From: Cysteiniphilum sp. JM-1
Lineage (GTDB): Bacteria > Pseudomonadota > Gammaproteobacteria > Francisellales > Francisellaceae
Length of the DNA: 64,000 nt
Direction: 5' to 3'
NCBI RefSeq assembly: GCF_008711525.1
Contig: NZ_VXKS01000012.1
Span: 1-64,000 of the forward strand
A model generated the notes under the pieces. That model was not told the origin of the DNA and did no database searches. It saw only the letters and a list, made by a program, of their open reading frames with translations. Of this stretch, positions 55,307 through 64,000 are shown piece by piece; position 1 is the first letter of the stretch, and every line of letters begins with the position of its first letter. A program made the position numbers and the translations under genes.

Positions 55307-57778
55307 TTACTCACAGATAATTTCATCTTGGAAGGCTATGCCATCCTCTGCCTCTAAATCATTAGAATTGACTGTACAGGTTTGTCCCTCTTTGGTCTCA
55401 AGGATAAGTTTCTTGCCGAGTATAACATCGATTTGGGCAAAGCCATCGCCATCGGTTTCACTGGGCTCTAATCCGCCCGTTATTTTAGCAAAACTCAGTA
55501 TTTCTCCTTGTGTATTAACAAAGTTGCCCATAATCAAAACAGCAGGTTTGGCGTTAAGTGCAATGGTCTCAACGTTACCTGGATAAAGTATCACATCACG
55601 ATCATTATGAGGAACGCTTAAGGTGACTTCATGTGCTTGAACTTGTACGTTATGTTCTTTATATACCGACATTGGCACAAAGTAGCTTTCATTATTATCG
55701 ATTACGGCATTTTCTTTGCCATCAACATAGATGGTGTATTTGCTAGGAATATCGGCGTTAACATAAATAAGTGCGCCACTGCGATTGTCTGAACCACTGA
55801 TTCCCCAGTTGGTCATTGGCGTGTAGGCAAGTGAACTTGATGTCTGGATGTTGTAGCTAATGATAGATTTATCATGTTTTGATTGTGCCAAATTAAGCTG
55901 TTGTAATGAATTGAAATAACGATTGCTAGTACTTGCATATTGTGAGTAGTATTGCGTGTTGTGATTGACTTCAGTACTTACCCCTACATCATTTTGATAG
56001 TCACTACCTGTAAACTCTTTACCGATATTGAGTTTAATGTTTTCCTCTCTTTGTACTTCTTTTTCACTTTGTTGACTTATTTGACCTTCAAGACCTGCTG
56101 TCATATACCAGCCATTTTGCGCACCAAAGCTCCATGTCAGTTGTAAGAAGGCGCTTTTGTTGCTTGCTGAGTGATCTAAAGATAACGAAAGTGTTAAGTT
56201 ATTGTTATCACCAAAGCTCAACGTTTTAGCAATGCTAAAACCAATATCATGTTGGAAGTTATTATCGACATAGGCATAGCTTAATGAAGTTGTGAAGTTA
56301 ATATCATGCCAATTAAAGGACAATGATGTGCCGATGTTCGTGTTACTGGTTTGAGTGTCTTCAAAATACTGGTTGATATAGCTACTACTATTTTCTTTGG
56401 CCCAGATTTGTCGAAAGAAAGTATTCAATGTCACGCCTGATAGATTACCCGCAACAGAGAAAGCAAGACCTAAATCACCAAAATTACTCACAGCAAATGA
56501 GTTATAAAAGCTTAAATGTGATAACTCCATCATTAGCATAAATTCGCCAATGGCTTCTTGTTGGTTAAATACTGTTACGTGCTCACCAATACCAAAAGAC
56601 TTGCTTAAGCGCTGTTTGGCTTCAAAAGTTAGGACATTAAGGTCGGTTAATGTAGGAAAAATAGTCCCAGAAACAAGCTCAGCCAAACGTCCATAGCTAA
56701 TATAGTAATTAGGTAAAGTCAAAAGAGGCAGGGCATTTGTTTTAATAAAATAAACTTGTTTATTAGAGGTTTGATTGGTCAATGTACGTGTCTCAAGGCG
56801 CAGCATATAAGCGCCTGATGGAAAGCTGCGTGTATCAAGAAAATGATTCCCTGGTGGAAAGTATTGGGTATCAATTAAGGTATTACCACGGTAAACATCG
56901 ACATAGCTAGGCACAATGATATTAACTTCAACCGGTGTGGCAATTTGCTCATTTAAGTTAGTCAAAAGCTCAAGATTGGTTTGCACGCTAGCGCCGACAA
57001 TTTGTAAGCTTGGAATGATCATCGTGCCGACGGTATCTTGCAAGCCTAGTGATAGATGATATTGTTTATGGCGCCAATTTAGATCAAAATCACGAAACTG
57101 AAACTGCTTAATAGGTGGCTGTCCTGGCGTGACGGAATAGGTGAAATTATCCTTATAGTCCAAATGCCAATTGCCATAACTTAAGTAGCCATTATGGTTT
57201 AAAGCCATCGAGTGGTTTTGATCATTATTGCCTGATAGCCCAAGTTGAAATAAATTAAGTGTACCCAGTCTTGCCGTTGAGTCTTGTAGAAATTTGGCAG
57301 GAACAGCGTCTTGTGCTAGAAGGTACTTGGGATTAATAAAAAGTTGCGCGCGATAATTATTGCGATCAAAAATAACACCCAATGTTTGTGGGCGAATAAA
57401 GCCACAATTAGCACCATTGCTGCAATTACGTTCGGCATTGGTTTTTTGTGGTGCTGCTAGTTCTTCTAATAACAAATGCTGGGCAGTTTTTGCAATATAG
57501 GGTTTAAGTTTTTGTAAAATAAGATCAGGTTCATTAAAGGTGATTTCATCATCATTAAACGTAGCGGTTGTTTCTACTAATTTTTCCTTACCAAACACTA
57601 TGGTTACAAGACTTGTCTCATCATCTTCAATAAAATCCTCAAAACCTGGTGGTAAATCGGATGCCGCAGCCATTTTTGGGATAACACCAACAAGTAAGCA
57701 GTGACTTAACAACAAACTTAGATATATGGAAAGGCGTTTTATTTTCTTCTTGCTGAAGTAGGAATGACAAGTAGCCAT
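55307..57778 (-). CDS. Outer-membrane usher of a CS1/alpha-type chaperone-usher pilus
   Basis: An 823-residue predicted usher with an N-terminal signal (LLVGVIPKMAAA). Features are RPQTLGVIFDRNNYRAQLFINPKYL near the N-terminus, VNIIVPSYVDVYRGNTLIDTQYFPPGNHFLDTRSFPSGAYMLRL (plug-region style; quoted in part), a long series of amphipathic beta strands forming the pore, and a TcfC/CooC-type C-terminus with ILYPGNVETIALNA and FVNTQGEILSFAKITGG, ending in a Cys pair. The usher orders subunit addition at the outer membrane. It is last in the four-gene operon, 3 bp after the small subunit gene. Family is inferred from layout and C-terminal pattern; identity to CooC is low. Confidence 0.75.
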   Translation of the reverse strand: MATCHSYFSKKKIKRLSIYLSLLLSHCLLVGVIPKMAAASDLPPGFEDFIEDDETSLVTIVFGKEKLVETTATFNDDEITFNEPDLILQKLKPYIAKTAQHLLLEELAAPQKTNAERNCSNGANCGFIRPQTLGVIFDRNNYRAQLFINPKYLLAQDAVPAKFLQDSTARLGTLNLFQLGLSGNNDQNHSMALNHNGYLSYGNWHLDYKDNFTYSVTPGQPPIKQFQFRDFDLNWRHKQYHLSLGLQDTVGTMIIPSLQIVGASVQTNLELLTNLNEQIATPVEVNIIVPSYVDVYRGNTLIDTQYFPPGNHFLDTRSFPSGAYMLRLETRTLTNQTSNKQVYFIKTNALPLLTLPNYYISYGRLAELVSGTIFPTLTDLNVLTFEAKQRLSKSFGIGEHVTVFNQQEAIGEFMLMMELSHLSFYNSFAVSNFGDLGLAFSVAGNLSGVTLNTFFRQIWAKENSSSYINQYFEDTQTSNTNIGTSLSFNWHDINFTTSLSYAYVDNNFQHDIGFSIAKTLSFGDNNNLTLSLSLDHSASNKSAFLQLTWSFGAQNGWYMTAGLEGQISQQSEKEVQREENIKLNIGKEFTGSDYQNDVGVSTEVNHNTQYYSQYASTSNRYFNSLQQLNLAQSKHDKSIISYNIQTSSSLAYTPMTNWGISGSDNRSGALIYVNADIPSKYTIYVDGKENAVIDNNESYFVPMSVYKEHNVQVQAHEVTLSVPHNDRDVILYPGNVETIALNAKPAVLIMGNFVNTQGEILSFAKITGGLEPSETDGDGFAQIDVILGKKLILETKEGQTCTVNSNDLEAEDGIAFQDEIICE

Positions 57779-57781
57779 AGT

Positions 57782-58315
57782 TTATCTGCTTTGCAGAATT
57801 AAAGACAGCTGATAACGCCCAGCTTTGGCATTTTGAATCGTATGTTTGGAGAATTTAATGGCAATAGTTTCATAGAGCTGGCATTCATCAAAGTTATGGT
57901 TATTTGTTTGAACGCTTTGAATTTGATTGTAAGGTATCTCCATTTTGTTAATTAAAATCTGATAGGGGAGATTGCCTTGGTTATTTAATCCTTTAGCAAT
58001 GAAGTCACCTTCATTGGATGTAATGCGCAAAGGAAAACCTTTGTTATCTTTATGATAGGCGCAGAAAGTGCCTAAAGAAATAATTTGATCCTGACCTTTG
58101 ATGATCATGTCTGCACTAATAACGATTTTTTCATTGAGTGTCAGATTGCCAACGACAAAACGTGGATTCTCTTGTTCTTTTTCAGCTGGGCGCTCATAGT
58201 ATTTTGAGTTGTTCTTGAACTGATAAGCCGTTAGTGTTACGGGAGTAAAGGCGGCGATAAGAAAAACAACAGCAAAAACAAAAGCAAAAGCAAGGTGTTT
58301 GCCTAGAGTTGTCAT
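57782..58315 (-). CDS. Minor pilin-like subunit of the chaperone-usher operon
   Basis: A 177-residue protein with an N-terminal hydrophobic segment (8-30) that may be a signal peptide or anchor. From about residue 50 it parallels the major subunit at 58923: FVVGNLTLNEKIVISADMI against the major form's LSMNQKIVISAADV, then TFCAYHKDNKG against EFCTYTNDKDG, and a shared ending AIKFSKHTIQNAKAGRYQLSL. Two conserved cysteines likely form a disulfide. It probably caps or anchors the pilus. No long adhesin domain is present. Confidence 0.7.
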   Translation of the reverse strand: MTTLGKHLAFAFVFAVVFLIAAFTPVTLTAYQFKNNSKYYERPAEKEQENPRFVVGNLTLNEKIVISADMIIKGQDQIISLGTFCAYHKDNKGFPLRITSNEGDFIAKGLNNQGNLPYQILINKMEIPYNQIQSVQTNNHNFDECQLYETIAIKFSKHTIQNAKAGRYQLSLILQSR

Positions 58316-58344
58316 CTAACCTCCCGTACGTGTACGCTTAATTA

Positions 58345-58806
58345 TTAGCTGATTGCAACGTTAGCAATATAATGGATAGAGCCTTGAACATCAATACCTG
58401 CTGCGTCTTCAGCAATTTCAGTTTTATCATCAGCTGATTTTTTATATTCGCTAATCACTAATTGTAGTTTCATGGGTTCAGTGATTTTACCCTTTGCACG
58501 CACCGAAATACGCTTGTTATTGCCTGCGCCTAAATTACGAATCAATATAGGCGTAATGATGACAGGCAAATTTTTAAGCTCACTATTGCTATAAGTGACG
58601 ATATGTTTAGGGTCAGTGACGTTTTTAACTTGTACAATAAAAGTACCCTTTTCATTACCAATATTAGTTAGTGGGATATAATCACGTTTGACTTTTTGGC
58701 TAATGACAATATCAGGTTTAACAACATCGAGTACAGCGCCCGCAAAGACTGAAGATATGGTTGTTATCAATAATAAAAGGCCAGCGAATATGCGCGTTAA
58801 TTTCAT
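58345..58806 (-). CDS. Periplasmic pilus chaperone-like protein (single domain)
   Basis: A 153-residue exported protein with signal peptide cleaved after VFA (residue 22). KPDIVISQKVKRDYIPLTNIGNEKGTFIVQV and the later VIITPILIRNLGAGNNKRISVRA match the N-terminal Ig domain of pilus chaperones, whose G1 strand (here PILIRNLG region) completes subunits by donor-strand complementation. Usual chaperones have a second domain and about 230 residues; this one ends after the first. A longer frame begins at 58863, but AAGGAAT before ATG at 58806 and the signal peptide support the shorter start. It lies between the two pilin genes. Confidence 0.62.
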   Translation of the reverse strand: MKLTRIFAGLLLLITTISSVFAGAVLDVVKPDIVISQKVKRDYIPLTNIGNEKGTFIVQVKNVTDPKHIVTYSNSELKNLPVIITPILIRNLGAGNNKRISVRAKGKITEPMKLQLVISEYKKSADDKTEIAEDAAGIDVQGSIHYIANVAIS

Positions 58807-58922
58807 GGCTTTATTCCTTTTTACTGGTTTAATGAGTTTATAAATAACAAAAGGGACTCTCAAAAAAAGATATCCCTTATGCTGTCACTTATGTACTGAA
58901 AAAAGTAATTGAATATGTGTTG

Positions 58923-59405
58923 TTAGGCAACACTTAAATTCAAAGATGCATTATATGTCCCTGCTTTTGCATTGCGAATATCATCACCTTTAAATGTCAT
59001 AGCAACAGCTTCTTTGGTTTTGCAGCCAGATGGTAAATCATTAGCATCAACAACTAATTCATTCTTACCATAATTTACCGCAGTCTTGTTAATAACAAGT
59101 GTGTAAGGTAGCTCGCCTTCACCTTTAGTGCCGACAACCGCAAATTTTTTCTCATTATTTGAAACATCAACGGTTACTTTGCCATCTTTATCATTGGTGT
59201 ATGTGCAAAACTCTGCCAACTCAAAAGTTTTGTCTTTGCCTGCAGCAACGTCAGCAGCTGAGATGACAATCTTTTGGTTCATGCTTAGATCACCAAGAAT
59301 GCTTTTTGCTTCAACAATAACTTCAGATTTTCCAGCTTCAGCAGCAAAAGTTGAAGTGGATAACAATGCACCTACTGTGAATGCTGCAACTAAAACTTTC
59401 TTCAT
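58923..59405 (-). CDS. Major pilin-like subunit (CS1/alpha-type)
   Basis: A 160-residue exported protein with a signal peptide ending near STFA (residue 21). The mature beta-rich chain begins EVIVEAKSILGDL, contains a cysteine pair (EFCTY and SGCKT) and ends DIRNAKAGTYNASLNLSVA, a pattern like CooA-type subunits ending in 'AGxYxGxxxL'. AAAGGAG precedes the ATG and the gene is first in the operon, as expected for the most abundant subunit. An 18-bp perfect palindrome lies in its leader. It could alternatively be a non-polymerising secreted protein, but linkage to usher and chaperone argues for pilin. Confidence 0.75.
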   Translation of the reverse strand: MKKVLVAAFTVGALLSTSTFAAEAGKSEVIVEAKSILGDLSMNQKIVISAADVAAGKDKTFELAEFCTYTNDKDGKVTVDVSNNEKKFAVVGTKGEGELPYTLVINKTAVNYGKNELVVDANDLPSGCKTKEAVAMTFKGDDIRNAKAGTYNASLNLSVA

Positions 59406-59438
59406 AAATTATTCTCCTTTAATTATAATTTTCCTTTA

Positions 59439-59456
59439 AGGTTTTAGCTAAAACCT
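59439..59456. promoter_or_regulatory. Perfect 18-bp palindrome upstream of the pilus operon
   Basis: AGGTTTTAGCTAAAACCT is fully self-complementary, 34-51 bp before the major pilin start. It could be an operator or an mRNA hairpin close to the ribosome-binding site. It is followed on the minus strand by TATAAT, too near the start codon to be a normal -10. Confidence 0.5.
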
Positions 59457-59659
59457 GATCTGTTGGCATAGAGTTAACAATAGCTCATGCAACAACGCGC
59501 TCATTATTACGTAGGTTTACGAACCCTGTAAAGTAGTAACAAACAAAAAAACGTGAATACTACGCTTGACAGTGCAGGTAGCGCTGTGAAAAGCACAAGC
59601 AATCAGTTACACTGCAGTTGTTTTAGAAATTAAGTTAACAACAGGAAATATTGACAGTT

Positions 59660-61036
59660 ATGTCAAGCAAGATAAAAAGATCACTTTATCAGGAAAAAGA
59701 TTATTATCGTGGTGTGTATGAGTCACATCCAAAAGAGCACTTCTCCCCGTTTCGTCGTGATTATGCACGCGTTATTCACTCCGCATCTTTTAGGCGCTTA
59801 CAAGGCAAAACACAGATTTTTCCTTGTTCTGAAAGTGAGTTTTTCAGAAACCGTTTAACGCACTCGCTGGAAGTGGCGCAAGTTGCCAAATCTATTGCGA
59901 CAGGATTAAATTCACGCTTTGATTTGGATTTAGATACTGATTTAGTCGAAACGGCAGCATTGTGTCATGATATTGGACATCCACCCTTTGGACATAATGG
60001 CGAGAAAGCATTACATGCTAAAATGCGTGAGTATGGTGGTTTTGAGGGCAATGCGCAAACGCTAAGATTATTAGCAAAAACAGAGAAAAAAGTTTTCAAA
60101 GGCGAGGGTCCTATTCATTCTGGTAAAGACAATCGCTTTGGCTTGAATTTAACCCATCGCACATTAGCAGCAACCCTTAAGTATGACAAAGAAATTCCCA
60201 GTTATATTATCAACTCAAGTGATCGACCAATAAAAGGATATTACGCCAGCGAAAAAGCGATGGTTGAGAAGATTAAACAACATGTGCTTTTTGGTTACCC
60301 TCTAGATGCCTTGCATGGGCGCAAGTTTAAAACGATAGAATGCTCAATTATGGACTTGGCAGATGATATTGCCTATTCGACCTATGATATTGAGGATGCG
60401 TTCAAAGGTGGATTTTTAGATCCATTATCAATGGTTAATGCAGAAGAAAAAGTGCTTATAAAAGTACAGCAGCAGGCTGAGCTTGATGGACTTCATTTAT
60501 CAATTACCGATATTAAAGCGATTTTAAAATCAATCTTTGAAGGGATTATTGATTTTGATGCTAAGTTTGACGATGTTTATCAGCAGGCAAAAAAGCTTGC
60601 TAACTCAAGTTATTTACGCACGAAATTCACCTCTAATCTGGTGCATTACTGTATTTCACACGTATCACTTAGTTATGATGAAGTTTGTCCTGTATTATCT
60701 TCGGTATCTCTGGAATCAGACGTTTATAAACAAGTGGAGGTATTAAAGCTTTTTGTCTATTTCACGGTGATTAGCTCACCTAAGATGAATGTTGTGCGTT
60801 ATCAAGGGCGTGAGATTATCTCGTCATTATTTGATATTTTAATTAACTCACAGATGGAGACATCCCTTTTGCCTGAAGATGTTGGCGAGATTTTTTATGC
60901 TTTTGATCCGGATGATCAGGTGAATCGCGCGCGGGTGATCAGCGATTTTATTGCAAGTATGACCGATCGTTATGCAATTGAGCTACATAATCGTTTAACA
61001 TCGTCATCTGTGCAAAGCATTTTTAAACCGGTTTAA
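59660..61036 (+). CDS. dgt: Deoxyguanosinetriphosphate triphosphohydrolase-like protein
   Basis: A 458-residue cytosolic HD-superfamily enzyme expected to hydrolyse dGTP or other dNTPs to deoxynucleoside and triphosphate. The opening RRDYARVIHSASFRRLQGKTQ, then NRLTHSLEVAQVAKSIA and the metal-binding CHDIGHPPFGHNGE (His103, Asp104) are the family core; MDLADDIAYSTYDIEDA supplies the distal Asp. A TTG start at 59651 is possible, but ATG at 59660 is preferred; the AGGAA at 59643 is oddly placed for either. recF follows after 13 bp, so these two are probably co-transcribed. Confidence 0.92.
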   Translation: MSSKIKRSLYQEKDYYRGVYESHPKEHFSPFRRDYARVIHSASFRRLQGKTQIFPCSESEFFRNRLTHSLEVAQVAKSIATGLNSRFDLDLDTDLVETAALCHDIGHPPFGHNGEKALHAKMREYGGFEGNAQTLRLLAKTEKKVFKGEGPIHSGKDNRFGLNLTHRTLAATLKYDKEIPSYIINSSDRPIKGYYASEKAMVEKIKQHVLFGYPLDALHGRKFKTIECSIMDLADDIAYSTYDIEDAFKGGFLDPLSMVNAEEKVLIKVQQQAELDGLHLSITDIKAILKSIFEGIIDFDAKFDDVYQQAKKLANSSYLRTKFTSNLVHYCISHVSLSYDEVCPVLSSVSLESDVYKQVEVLKLFVYFTVISSPKMNVVRYQGREIISSLFDILINSQMETSLLPEDVGEIFYAFDPDDQVNRARVISDFIASMTDRYAIELHNRLTSSSVQSIFKPV

Positions 61037-61049
61037 GCTTTTCTCGTTT

Positions 61050-62147
61050 ATGTATATCAGCGCACTTAATATCTTTCAGTTTCGTAATTTAGCCAATGCT
61101 TCATTAGCATTACATCCACGTGTGAATATGATTTGTGGGCAAAATGGCAGTGGCAAAACCTCTATTTTAGAAGCGATTTACTTTTTATCGATGGGGCGCT
61201 CTTTTAGAAGCTCACAATTGGTTCGAATTATTGAACATGAAAAAGATAATTTTCAACTGTTTGCTAAGTTTTATAGTGGTTATGAATTAAGTGATTCAAA
61301 AGAAAAAACGCTTGCGAGCATGCGTGATAAACACAGTAAAAGTATCGTGAAATTAAATGGTGAGGATGCTCAATCACAAGCACAGTTAACACGTGCACTT
61401 CCTGTGCAATTATTTAACCCTGAGAGTTTTAGCTTAATCAACAGTGGCGCGCAACAACGCTCAAAATTATTAGATTGGGGTGCTTTTTATCACAAGCCTG
61501 AATTCTTAACGTTATGGCAGCAATCAAAGCGTTTGATTAAGCAGCGTAATGCCGCACTAAAGCAAGGTTATCCATTAAGCTATATCGAGATTTTAGATCA
61601 AGAGCTTGTTGCTAAATCAGAAAGTTTAGATCAGGCTCGACTTGAATACTTTGAGATTTTAATGCCAAAAGTCATGTCAATTCTTAAAGAATTTAACAGC
61701 GATCTTACTATTGATATGAGCTATTATCGCGGTTGGTCACAGGATAAAAGTTTGGCAGAGGTATTGACATCAAGTTATGTCAGTGATTCAAAAACAGGGG
61801 TCACAAGTCATGGTGTACATCGCGCGGATTTGCGCTTTAAAGTCAAAGGGCATCCAGCGCAAGATATTCTCTCGCGTGGGCAGCAGAAGATTTTGATATC
61901 AGCTTTGAAGTTAGCCCAAGGTGAGATCTTTTCCACGGAGCATCAAACCGGCTGCATTTATCTTGTGGATGACTTGCACTCAGAGCTAGATCAAGCGCAT
62001 TTACAAAAAGTGCTAAATAAGCTGATGCATATTAATGCACAAATCATTATGACGGCAATCAAATTAGAGCATTTACAAAGCTTATTAAACGGTATTGAAT
62101 TTGCGCATTTTCAGTTAAAAGATAATGTTTGTGAAAAGTTGGATTAG
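61050..62147 (+). CDS. recF: DNA replication and repair protein RecF
   Basis: A 365-residue SMC-like ATPase that helps load RecA at single-strand gaps with RecO and RecR. Walker A is GQNGSGKT (30-37); the signature is ILSRGQQKILISALKLAQ and Walker B is IYLVDDLHSELD. N-terminal ALNIFQFRNLANASLAL is standard. It usually sits in dnaA-dnaN-recF-gyrB; here it follows dgt and precedes a MoeB-like gene, so that arrangement is broken. Confidence 0.95.
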   Translation: MYISALNIFQFRNLANASLALHPRVNMICGQNGSGKTSILEAIYFLSMGRSFRSSQLVRIIEHEKDNFQLFAKFYSGYELSDSKEKTLASMRDKHSKSIVKLNGEDAQSQAQLTRALPVQLFNPESFSLINSGAQQRSKLLDWGAFYHKPEFLTLWQQSKRLIKQRNAALKQGYPLSYIEILDQELVAKSESLDQARLEYFEILMPKVMSILKEFNSDLTIDMSYYRGWSQDKSLAEVLTSSYVSDSKTGVTSHGVHRADLRFKVKGHPAQDILSRGQQKILISALKLAQGEIFSTEHQTGCIYLVDDLHSELDQAHLQKVLNKLMHINAQIIMTAIKLEHLQSLLNGIEFAHFQLKDNVCEKLD

Positions 62148-62240
62148 CAAATAAATGCCAGTCTTTTGTTACTTATCTTCTATGCTATGTCATATAATTA
62201 TTGCTAATAGAATATGTGACAAGATGTTAAAGAGGTCAAA

Positions 62241-63299
62241 GTGAATTACAAGCGTTATCAACGTCATTTTCCGGTCATGGGGATTGAAGGACAGCAAAAG
62301 TTACAAAATGCGCAAGTTTGTATTATCGGTTGTGGTGGAATTGGCTCGCCAGTGTCGATGTATTTGGCTGCAGCTGGTGTCGGTACTCTTGGGCTTGTCG
62401 ATTTTGATGTGGTTGAGTTATCTAATTTACAACGACAAATCTTATTTACTGAGAATGATTTAGGCGTTGCAAAGTCAACTGCTGCAGTAAAACATTTATC
62501 TCAAATTAATAGCGATATTGAATTAATTGAATATAACGAGCGCTTAGATTTTGAGCGTGCTTGCGAGATTTTTGCGTCATATGATTTAATTATTGATGGT
62601 AGTGATAATTTTCAAACGCGTTATGCGGTAAATGATGCATGTTGCAAACTTAGCAAACCTTTTATCAGTGCCAGTGTGCTTAAATCACAAGCGCAATTGA
62701 GTTTCTTTAATCCTATAGAGTCTTGTTATCGTTGTTTATACCCATCGCCACCTCCGGCACACTTAGTTCCAAATTGCTCAGAAGCAGGTGTACTAGGTGC
62801 CAGTGTCGGTGTGGTTGGTACAATGGCAGCAAATATGGCAGTTAATTTCTTTTTAGGTAAAGAGATTAAGCAACATTTAATGATCTTTGATAGTGATGCA
62901 CTAACTTGGCAAAGTTATGGGTTTAAACGCAATCCAAATTGCAAAGGCTGTGTAACACATGATTTTGGTCTTGAGCAAAACAATAACACAGTAATCGAGG
63001 TGCAAAAGGCATATCAGCTTGATCCGGCAGCGCTGATTATCGATGTGCGTGAAGGGTGGGAGCTTGATATTGCTTCTTTAGATGTTAAAGTGGAGCATCT
63101 ACCATTAGCACAAGTGCTGCAAGGCACTGTGTTAGAGCATGTGAGTAAAACGCAAAAGATCATTGTAATTTGCAAATTAGGCATTAGAAGCCAAAAGGCA
63201 GCACAAAAGCTCATTGAGCTTGGCTTTGAAAACGTCTATAACTATGAAGGTGGCATTGCTCGTTACTTTGAAGAACAGCAAAAAGAAATATGTTATTAG
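62241..63299 (+). CDS. MoeB/ThiF-type adenylyltransferase fused to a rhodanese domain
   Basis: A 352-residue E1-like enzyme that adenylates the C-terminal glycine of a sulfur carrier (MoaD or ThiS). RYQRHFPVMG opens the protein; the nucleotide loop is GCGGIG (30-35); DGSDNFQTRYAVNDAC and PNCSEAGVLGASVGVVG follow; zinc cysteines are CYRC and CKGC. The C-terminal rhodanese (about 255-350) has active-site Cys311 in CKLGIRS. Such fusions can supply persulfide sulfur, as in MOCS3. The start is GTG with AAAGAGG upstream. Whether it serves molybdopterin or thiamine is undecided; no other gene of either pathway is here. Confidence 0.9.
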   Translation: MNYKRYQRHFPVMGIEGQQKLQNAQVCIIGCGGIGSPVSMYLAAAGVGTLGLVDFDVVELSNLQRQILFTENDLGVAKSTAAVKHLSQINSDIELIEYNERLDFERACEIFASYDLIIDGSDNFQTRYAVNDACCKLSKPFISASVLKSQAQLSFFNPIESCYRCLYPSPPPAHLVPNCSEAGVLGASVGVVGTMAANMAVNFFLGKEIKQHLMIFDSDALTWQSYGFKRNPNCKGCVTHDFGLEQNNNTVIEVQKAYQLDPAALIIDVREGWELDIASLDVKVEHLPLAQVLQGTVLEHVSKTQKIIVICKLGIRSQKAAQKLIELGFENVYNYEGGIARYFEEQQKEICY

Positions 63300-63340
63300 A
63301 GATTAAACAGAATAAAAATCACACAAAAGGAAGTTGATCT

Positions 63341-64000
63341 ATGGAAAAAGACTACTATCAGCTGTTAGGGGTGGCAAAAACAGCCTCAGATGCTGAGATT
63401 AAAAAAGCCTATCGACGTTTAGCTAAGAAGTATCACCCCGATGTCAGTACAGAGGCTAATGCAGAGGAAAAATTCAAAGAAGTGCAAGATGCTTATGAAG
63501 TGTTGAAAGATAGTGAAAAACGTAAGCTATATGATCAATATGGTACCAATTGGCAACATGCCAAAGCCGGTGGCTTTCATCAAGGTAGCAATACGCATCA
63601 AGGGCATGGTAATCACCAACAGCACTTTTATCAAGGTAGTGACTTTGGTGGTTATGAGGATATTTTTGGTGAGTTTTTCCGCCAACAGCATAAGGAGCGC
63701 CAAGGGCGTAAACAAGGTTTTGCAATGAACGGTCAGGATTTGCATACCAAGGTTGAAATAAGTGTAGATGATGCCTTAACGGGTGTAGAGCGTGAGCTAC
63801 ACTTTGCCTATCAAACGGTTAATGAAGAAGGACTCGTTGTTGAGAAAACAAAACGCTTAAAAGTTAAAATTCCTAAAGCCGTTGGCAATCATCAGCAAAT
63901 TCGTTTAAAAGGTCAAGGCGAAGCCGGTATTGGTGGTGGTTTAAGTGGTAATTTATATCTTGAGATTATTGTTCAATCTGATAAACAACACAAAGTGGTT
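63341..64000 (+). CDS. cbpA: DnaJ-class co-chaperone CbpA (partial, cut by right edge)
   Basis: The first 220 codons of a J-domain protein, open to the window end. The J domain (DYYQLLGV... with HPD at 32-34) stimulates DnaK ATPase. A linker rich in Gly, His and Gln follows, then [22 protein letters not shown] and the first substrate-binding beta domain. No CxxCxGxG zinc repeats occur before that domain, distinguishing CbpA from DnaJ. AAAAGGAAG precedes the ATG. A CbpM-like partner, if any, would be beyond the window. Confidence 0.93.
   Translation, partial: MEKDYYQLLGVAKTASDAEIKKAYRRLAKKYHPDVSTEANAEEKFKEVQDAYEVLKDSEKRKLYDQYGTNWQHAKAGGFHQGSNTHQGHGNHQQHFYQGSDFGGYEDIFGEFFRQQHKERQGRKQGFAMNGQDLHTKVEISVDDALTGVERELHFAYQTVNEEGLVVEKTKRLKVKIPKAVGNHQQIRLKGQGEAGIGGGLSGNLYLEIIVQSDKQHKVV

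Noticed and set aside
59566-59571. TTGACA upstream of dgt as promoter -35
   Set aside because: No acceptable -10 at 16-18 bp spacing was found.

Overview
The window is a low-GC (roughly 38-40 % by eye) gammaproteobacterial chromosome segment. Gene content (Pht-like MFS transporter, linked bioA / bioBF-x-CD, sufBCD with an Rrf2 regulator, CS1-type usher, many poly-Gly lipoproteins) suggests the Thiotrichales/Francisella-Fastidiosibacter neighbourhood. That assignment is inference; there is no rRNA or other decisive marker, and no tRNA, rRNA, phage, transposase or CRISPR was seen.

Layout. 1-2.3 kb: end of a probable LysR regulator, a palindromic repeat block, an AceI-type efflux protein and a CorB/HlyC-type ion transporter. 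2.6-32.7 kb: a surface/secretion island of five poly-Gly lipoproteins (three with a seven-bladed, cysteine-paired RCC1 propeller, one chitinase with two GH18 domains, one with an unassigned C-terminal half), a secreted lipase, a 2203-residue Sec-exported RHS/YD protein and two tandem LysR-like regulators, the first broken by a one-base frameshift. Three lipoprotein genes share one promoter sequence; the RHS gene and the first LysR gene share another. 32.7-45.2 kb: guaA, a HexR/RpiR-like regulator, a FUSC transporter split into two genes, trpBA, and the biotin cluster (bioA divergent from bioB-bioF-esterase-bioC-bioD, with a BirA-operator-like site between). 45.5-55.3 kb: a LysP-like permease, a Pht-like MFS transporter whose leader carries a cysteine-codon-rich mini-ORF, sufR-sufBCD, a YCII protein, a ClC antiporter and a BioC-like protein without the SAM-binding loop. 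55.3-59.4 kb: a compact CS1/alpha-type chaperone-usher pilus operon. 59.6-64 kb: dgt, recF, a MoeB/ThiF-rhodanese fusion and the start of cbpA, cut by the window edge.

How it fits together. The island looks dedicated to material outside the cell: chitin hydrolysis, lipolysis, large adhesin-like lipoproteins and an RHS shell, kept variable by duplication, segmental exchange and in-frame repeats. The most testable new idea is the cysteine-codon leader ahead of the MFS transporter, which would tie that transporter to cysteine supply by ribosome-mediated attenuation. Starts, promoters and family calls rest on reading the sequence and translations only; no database search was run.
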